Source: GCA-003244245 sp035997545
Lineage (GTDB): Bacteria; Actinomycetota; Actinomycetes; Mycobacteriales; Pseudonocardiaceae
Assembly: GCA_035997545.1 (NCBI GenBank)
Contig: DASYIL010000144.1
Coordinates: forward strand, 1-28,776
DNA length: 28,776 nucleotides
Reading direction: 5' to 3'
Numbering within the stretch: position 1 is the stretch's first letter; each line of letters begins with the position of its first letter. The notes under the pieces were generated by a model. The model saw only the letters and a program-made list of their open reading frames with translations, was not told the DNA's origin and made no database searches. The position numbers and the translations under genes are program-made. Shown one piece after another: positions 25,339-28,776 of this stretch.

Positions 25339-25572
25339 GGTACTGTTGCATGATAGGCGCAGGTCCTGTGGTGCTCAGCTCAGATGGTGAAGGCGAGTTC
25401 GGTGAAGGCTTGTGGGAGCCGATGTCTGGGTTGGCAAAGGCCGATTTCGTTATGGGTGTTGGGAAGGTTCTGGATGAAGGCGTGTCCTGCTCTGATCACT
25501 CGCGCTGTGCTCAGCCATTTGAGACCACGCATAGGCCTCAGCCGGGATTGCTGGGGTGTGCGGCGGAGAAGG
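25339..25572 (-). mobile_element. IS6-family transposase C-terminus with terminal repeat (remnant 1)
   Basis: The minus strand reads RLRPMRGLKWLSTARVIRAG HAFIQNL, then RHRLPQAFTELAFTI and a stop at 25380-25382: the conserved end of IS6-type DDE transposases. About 30 bp further lies GGTACTGTTGCA at 25339-25350, matching the known IS6 terminal repeat (GGCACTGTTGCA-like). The N-terminal catalytic part and left end are gone. Its upstream part overlaps the 3' run-on of the HTH-Hsp70 gene. Confidence 0.82.
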
Positions 25573-26643
25573 GGTCATCATGGAGGCAGGAGATTTGGAC
25601 CGGCTGGTGATCCGGTTGTCGCTCCAGATGTGACGTACGGGCACCACGGCGGCCACTGACGGGGCGGAGCCGTCGGCTGGTTCGTTCGGTGCGGCGGCGG
25701 GTGCCCCGGTGGAGTCTTCGCTGCGGCGGCTGATGTCGTTGCTGCCGTCGGCGTTCGGTGCCGGGATGACAGCCGCGGGGGCCGCGGGCGCCGGGTTACC
25801 GGCGGCGGCCGGAGGAATGGAGCCGCTGTGGGAAGTTATCAGCGGCACGGACGCCGCCCCCCCAACGAGGGCGAGGACGCCCGCTGCCGCGAACCGCGTG
25901 AACCGCCGCGATCTACCCCGGCGCCACTGGACGTCGGCGGGTTCGACGTCCAGCGGGATGGCGGTCAGGGATGGCCGGTGTGGGACCTGGGTCTGGGCCG
26001 GCTCGGGGATGTCGGACCCGGCGAATCCGCCAGCCCCGCCCGTGGTCGGGACTGGCGTGTCCGGCTCGACGTCTGCGCCGGCGGTGTCGATATCGGCAGG
26101 GCGGGCGATGTCGGCCGCAGGCCCGGACAGGGCGGCGCCGAGCGGGATCGCGGCCTGGGGATCGGCGTCGACGACGACCTGGCGACCGGGTTCGGTCGAC
26201 ACAGGCTGCGCGACGGGAGGCACCCGCGAGGACCTACCGACCAGCAGCCTCGCATCGAGGTCCTCCGGAACGACACCGGCGGATCGCAACGCCTCGACGG
26301 TCTCGGCTACCCGCGGGCGGATCAGATTCTCGAACTCGGCCCGGCCCAGCCACACCTCCGACTGAACCTCCGGCAGCAGCACCGGGATCGTGACCTCGGT
26401 GTCGGCTGAGAGAGCTCGCATCGTCCCGGCCTTCTCAGGCTCGGTGAGTAGCTCGGCGAGGTGATCTATCGACACCTGAAGATCGCGGGCCACGTTTGGT
26501 CGTATCGACGGGAGTGGGTCGGTATCTCCGGCCTCCCATCGGACGACGGTCGAGCGTACTACTCCACGGCGTGCAGTGAGTGACTCGTGAGTCAACCCGA
26601 CAGCTCTGCGGCGCTGGGATAAACGCTGCCGTCTAAGCGCCAT
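25450..26643 (-). CDS. Chimera: XRE helix-turn-helix + truncated Hsp70-like domain + TM anchor
   Basis: 397 aa, ATG at 26643 with AGAGG upstream. Residues 1-65 are an XRE HTH (QRRRAVGLTHESLTARRGVV RSTVVRWEAGD). Residues 78-172 match only the last part of an Hsp70 nucleotide-binding domain: ALSADTEVTIPVLL, FENLIRPRVAETVEAL, then LLVGRSSRVPPVAQPVSTEP and VDADPQAAIPLGAAL. The adenosine motif GGSSR reads GRSSR, and the first ~250 residues of the ATPase are absent, so chaperone activity is unlikely. A TM helix follows at 249-270 and a Pro/Ala-rich outside tail to ~335. The last ~60 residues run through the IS6 remnant. Probably an HTH gene fused to an Hsp70-family membrane gene by deletion. Confidence 0.75.
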   Translation of the reverse strand: MALRRQRLSQRRRAVGLTHESLTARRGVVRSTVVRWEAGDTDPLPSIRPNVARDLQVSIDHLAELLTEPEKAGTMRALSADTEVTIPVLLPEVQSEVWLGRAEFENLIRPRVAETVEALRSAGVVPEDLDARLLVGRSSRVPPVAQPVSTEPGRQVVVDADPQAAIPLGAALSGPAADIARPADIDTAGADVEPDTPVPTTGGAGGFAGSDIPEPAQTQVPHRPSLTAIPLDVEPADVQWRRGRSRRFTRFAAAGVLALVGGAASVPLITSHSGSIPPAAAGNPAPAAPAAVIPAPNADGSNDISRRSEDSTGAPAAAPNEPADGSAPSVAAVVPVRHIWSDNRITSRSKSPASMMTPSPPHTPAIPAEAYAWSQMAEHSASDQSRTRLHPEPSQHP

Positions 26644-27068
26644 GTCGTCACCTCTCGCTGAGAGCGTTTCCGCAGTTGAGGGCACCTTGTGCATCACTGG
26701 TGCAGCAGTGACGCGGCAGTCGTGCTCTGGTCGCGGCCCGTCACTCACGGTTGTCTTCAGGTTACAGCTCCACACCTTACGCACAGCAACGGAGACACCC
26801 GCCATGACCGGCCAAGGGACAGCCATCAGCCGTCGCCGCTGCGACTGAATTTCCGGTCATGCTGGACCTGCTGCGTATCACCGCGACGAGTGTGCGCAAC
26901 GCACACGTCAACGACGCTGGCTTGTGCGGGTGTGTGGGTGTGTGGGTGCGCGTGGCCGTGCGAGCGCATGGTGTTGGCCGAACACAACCTCGCGACGCTA
27001 CGACGTGCCGCCTGAGCTGGGCCGGTCCGGCGATGTGGCCTCCTCACAGTCGTCGCACCGGCCCTCCA
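26644..27068. other. Intergenic, GT-rich tract, no gene
   Basis: Upstream DNA of the HTH-Hsp70 gene. Around 26925-26950 there is a GTGTGTGGGT-type run. Plus-strand frames through here are unsupported. Confidence 0.5.
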
Positions 27069-27103
27069 CCCTGCACGGGGCCGCGCGGTGGCCCCGTGCA
27101 GGG
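27069..27103 (-). terminator. 14-bp perfect hairpin
   Basis: CCCTGCACGGGGCC at 27069-27082 pairs perfectly with GGCCCCGTGCAGGG at 27090-27103 around a 7-nt loop. It lies ~210 bp past the stop of the secreted-protein gene (27312) and could be its terminator, though no U-tract follows. Confidence 0.55.
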
Positions 27104-27311
27104 GTCAGGACATGTCGCCCACCTAACGCCCAACGGGGCGGGCTACGCGCAGCGATCCGGTCCGGCGCTGGCCGACATCTACACCGAGCAGCCCGACACA
27201 CCGCTGGTGGCGTCCCTGGCCCAGACGGTCCACGACCACGGGATCAGGCGTGACGCCCAAGGCGGGAACTCCACCACCACGCGAACGCCTGTTCGCCGGC
27301 TGGCGCAATTT

Positions 27312-27905
27312 CTACCGGGCCGCCAGCTGGGCGGAGCCGACGATCTGGTCGATGACACTTGCCGGCGGGGCACCCGCCAGATCGGACACGGCCACGAAGA
27401 TCAGCGACGTCGGAACCATCCCGGAGGAGGCGAGACCGGTTTCGACGGCGGCGGTCTCGGCTTGGAACTTAGCCTTCGCGGTCGAGAAGATGAAGCGGAC
27501 CTGGTAGCCGCTCCGGCCGGCGATTTGCGTAGGCCCCTCGCTGGTGACGGTAGCGCCCTGGATGCCCGGCTGGCCGGCGATCACCTTCTCACCGGCCTGC
27601 GCCCCGGTCTGGGCGTTAGACGCCTGAGTGCTCAACACGCTCGCCATGGCGGAAGCGCACCTGAGTTTCTCCGAGCAGGTGTCGGGATAAACCATCTGTA
27701 GGAGTTGGGGGTGAACCTGGTCAGGGACCTGGTGCCAGCCGGTGGGGATGCTAACTGAAAGGTCGGCCCCTGGTCCGGAAAGCCGTGAGTCACCCACCGA
27801 CCCACCCGGTGAATCGGGTCCGACGGCGGTCGCGGGACCGGCGAATAGCACCGCCGAGCCTGCGACACCAACAGTGACGGCGCCGAGGCAGTGTGCAAAA
27901 CCCAT
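27312..27905 (-). CDS. Secreted protein, LpqN/LpqT-like
   Basis: 197 aa; AAAGGAGG lies before the ATG. MGFAHCLGAVTVGVAGSAVL FAGPATAVG is a Sec signal peptide with cleavage after ATA or nearby; there is no lipobox Cys. The mature part, LSVSIPTGWHQVPD, QGATVTSEGPTQIAGRSGYQ VRFIF and VPTSLIFVAVSDLAGAPPAS VIDQIVGSAQL, follows the plan of mycobacterial LpqN-type extracytoplasmic proteins (GW near the start, a mid-domain beta sheet, a final helix). Two Cys near residue 77-82 may pair. Function unknown. It stands alone between the two IS6 remnants. Confidence 0.78.
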   Translation of the reverse strand: MGFAHCLGAVTVGVAGSAVLFAGPATAVGPDSPGGSVGDSRLSGPGADLSVSIPTGWHQVPDQVHPQLLQMVYPDTCSEKLRCASAMASVLSTQASNAQTGAQAGEKVIAGQPGIQGATVTSEGPTQIAGRSGYQVRFIFSTAKAKFQAETAAVETGLASSGMVPTSLIFVAVSDLAGAPPASVIDQIVGSAQLAAR

Positions 27906-27963
27906 TGCTCCCCCTCCTTTGACCCAAGCAGCATCCAGATTAAACTCCTCGGCCAGCCGTCTC

Positions 27964-28000
27964 TGTGACGTGACATGAAGATACGTATGCCATCACGAAA
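27964..28000. promoter_or_regulatory. Imperfect dyad around ATACGTAT upstream of the secreted-protein gene
   Basis: The 8-bp palindrome ATACGTAT (27981-27988) is flanked by CGTGACATG on the left and CCATCACG on the right, roughly symmetrical, and ATACGTGG follows at about 28001. It lies ~75 bp before the ATG at 27905 and could be an operator. Confidence 0.3.
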
Positions 28001-28068
28001 ATACGTGGTCGATCACAACACGCTCCGTAGTACGCTTGGCCCGTCCCATCACGCCGAGTACAGATGGG

Positions 28069-28200
28069 GAGACCTGTTGCAGTGACGGCAAGCGGGCAGA
28101 ACTGGCCACTGTGGCGCCTCAATCAGACGGCGAGGGCAAGTCCGGTGAGGGCTGCTGGAAGCCGATGTCTAGGGTCGGCATCCAGCGATGTCAAGACTGA
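28069..28200 (-). mobile_element. IS6-family transposase C-terminus with terminal repeat (remnant 2)
   Basis: The minus strand reads LTSLDADPRHRLPAALTGLA LAV and stops at 28123-28125, the same ending as remnant 1 (RHRLPQAFTELAFTI). An IS6-like end, CCTGTTGCAGTGA, lies at about 28072-28084. Only ~25 codons survive. Orientation is the same as remnant 1, 2.7 kb away. Confidence 0.65.
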
Positions 28201-28467
28201 GTTGGATGTTGTCCGGTAGTTATGTTCGACGGAAACATCGAACTGTCACAACCCCGGCCGGCACCTGACCGGACTCGCGTGCACATCATCAGACCAGCAG
28301 CAGCCGGATACCCCGGCCGTGCGTGGCGCGACCAGCGAGGCCACGCCACGCGCCGAGCCGACGACGCGCCGCGTGGCCACGCCGCGGCGGCGTCCAGCCA
28401 TGCGATGCGCGCGGCCGGCCGGGCGTGTGTCACCCGGGAACGTATCCACCGCGCTCCGGACCTCGCA
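28201..28467. other. No gene; short inverted repeat
   Basis: GTTCGA at 28224-28229 and TCGAAC at 28238-28243 form a small inverted repeat. Frames here are Arg/Ala-rich and unsupported. Confidence 0.4.
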
Positions 28468-28775
28468 CTATCCGGGGCGCACATCAGTTCGTGGCGGGCT
28501 TCCCTGAGCGGCGGCCGACACGCAAGCCTGTACGTCCTCGATGTGCCGGCACTGCGCGACAGCAGCTGGCGTCCGGTTGTCGAACAGCGGGTTGGACGAC
28601 CGGCGGCCCAGGTCGTAGCCGGGCTGGTCCGGGATGATCAACGGCCGGACAGCCGCCTGGCCAGTGCCGGAAAGTTGATCGGCGCGTGAGCTGCCCCGGC
28701 AGCCCCGGACGCCTGGCGTTGCAGAGGCGAGGTGGTCTGCGTGGCGCCGCAGCCGGCCGCTGCCGCGCTAGGACC
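28468..28775 (-). pseudogene. Berberine-bridge-type FAD oxidoreductase, N-terminal part, frameshifted
   Basis: From the right edge the minus strand reads AAAAGCGATQTTSPLQRQ, a lipobox-like AAGC that would anchor an exported lipoprotein, then APINFPALARRLSGR and a stop at 28638. The neighbouring frame continues VRPLIIPDQPGYDLGRRSSN PLFDNRTPAAVAQCRHIEDV QACVSAAAQ. This is the opening of the FAD_binding_4 domain of secreted BBE-like oxidases ('V..P.DPGYD.AR...N..FD.R.PAA..RC....DV'). Similarity ends near 28497, so the flavin-binding loops and substrate domain are lost. The start lies outside the window. Confidence 0.75.
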
Positions 28776-28776
28776 G

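Noticed and set aside
25350..25610. Plus-strand 86-codon frame near 25.4 kb
   Set aside because: The minus strand carries the conserved C-terminus and terminal repeat of an IS6-type element over the same bases.
26920..26955. GTGTGTGGGT-type run as a tandem repeat or CRISPR-like array
   Set aside because: Short, irregular and without spacers; simple-sequence drift is sufficient.
28222..28689. Plus-strand 155-codon frame at the right end
   Set aside because: The opposite strand encodes recognisable BBE-type oxidase text across the same bases.

Overview
The window is high-GC DNA with GTG starts, GGAGG-type ribosome sites and protein families typical of Actinomycetota. The mix of XRE/TPR regulators, actinobacterial Hsp70-family proteins, IS6/IS4/IS256-type remnants and DUF347 membrane proteins fits Pseudonocardiales best, but genus cannot be fixed from the sequence alone. 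The dominant theme is decay. About a dozen intact genes sit among roughly twenty frameshifted, truncated or fused gene remnants, so this looks like an old accessory region. No integrase, CRISPR array or rRNA was seen.

Layout. 1-1.55 kb: 3' part of an ECF sigma factor with a SnoaL-like tail, a non-coding stretch, then the 3' end of a tRNA-Ser gene without its 5' half (probable attachment site) and a terminator hairpin. 2.0-5.7 kb (minus): a CHASE3-HAMP-GAF NarL-type sensor kinase and a secreted protein of unknown function. 6.2-7.25 kb: an AlbA_2 (Schlafen-like) pseudogene welded to a methyltransferase pseudogene. 7.7-9.45 kb: a small SH3-like protein divergent from an XRE/TPR-like regulator, with a cluster of GGCGACA repeats before the regulator. 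9.5-11.35 kb: debris (a primase/helicase tail, an IS256 fragment fused to a membrane-protein fragment, an MFS tail). 11.5-13.3 kb: a two-helix mini-protein and a DUF347 membrane protein.

13.57-15.6 kb (minus): a three-gene redox operon, in which a VOC/glyoxalase pseudogene and a 61-aa protein precede a disulfide oxidoreductase that lacks the usual catalytic His. 16.18-17.8 kb (plus): an operon of an MDR oxidoreductase pseudogene, an intact muconolactone-isomerase-like gene, an SDR stub and a class V aminotransferase tail. 17.77-20.26 kb (minus): an OmpR-type response regulator followed by a hybrid PAS/HisKA/HATPase/REC kinase.

19.97-22.76 kb: the 5' part of that response regulator and its upstream DNA are repeated in inverted orientation on the far side of a D-amino-acid-oxidase-like gene, so the oxidase and a methyltransferase remnant lie between two ~455-bp inverted arms. 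22.8-25.1 kb: an IS4-type transposase remnant, alcohol dehydrogenase, NTF2-like and LysR remnants, and a hypothetical gene broken by a 1-base loss and a 10-bp tandem duplication. 25.3-28.2 kb: two right-end remnants of IS6-type elements in the same orientation, bracketing a chimeric HTH/truncated-Hsp70 membrane protein and a secreted LpqN-like protein. The right edge holds the start of a berberine-bridge-type FAD oxidase pseudogene with a lipobox-like motif.

The most unusual structures are the inverted duplication around the oxidase gene, the HTH-Hsp70 chimera, and the GGCGACA repeat cluster. I did not find a clear new multi-gene system. All family names come from recognising motifs by eye, not from searches.
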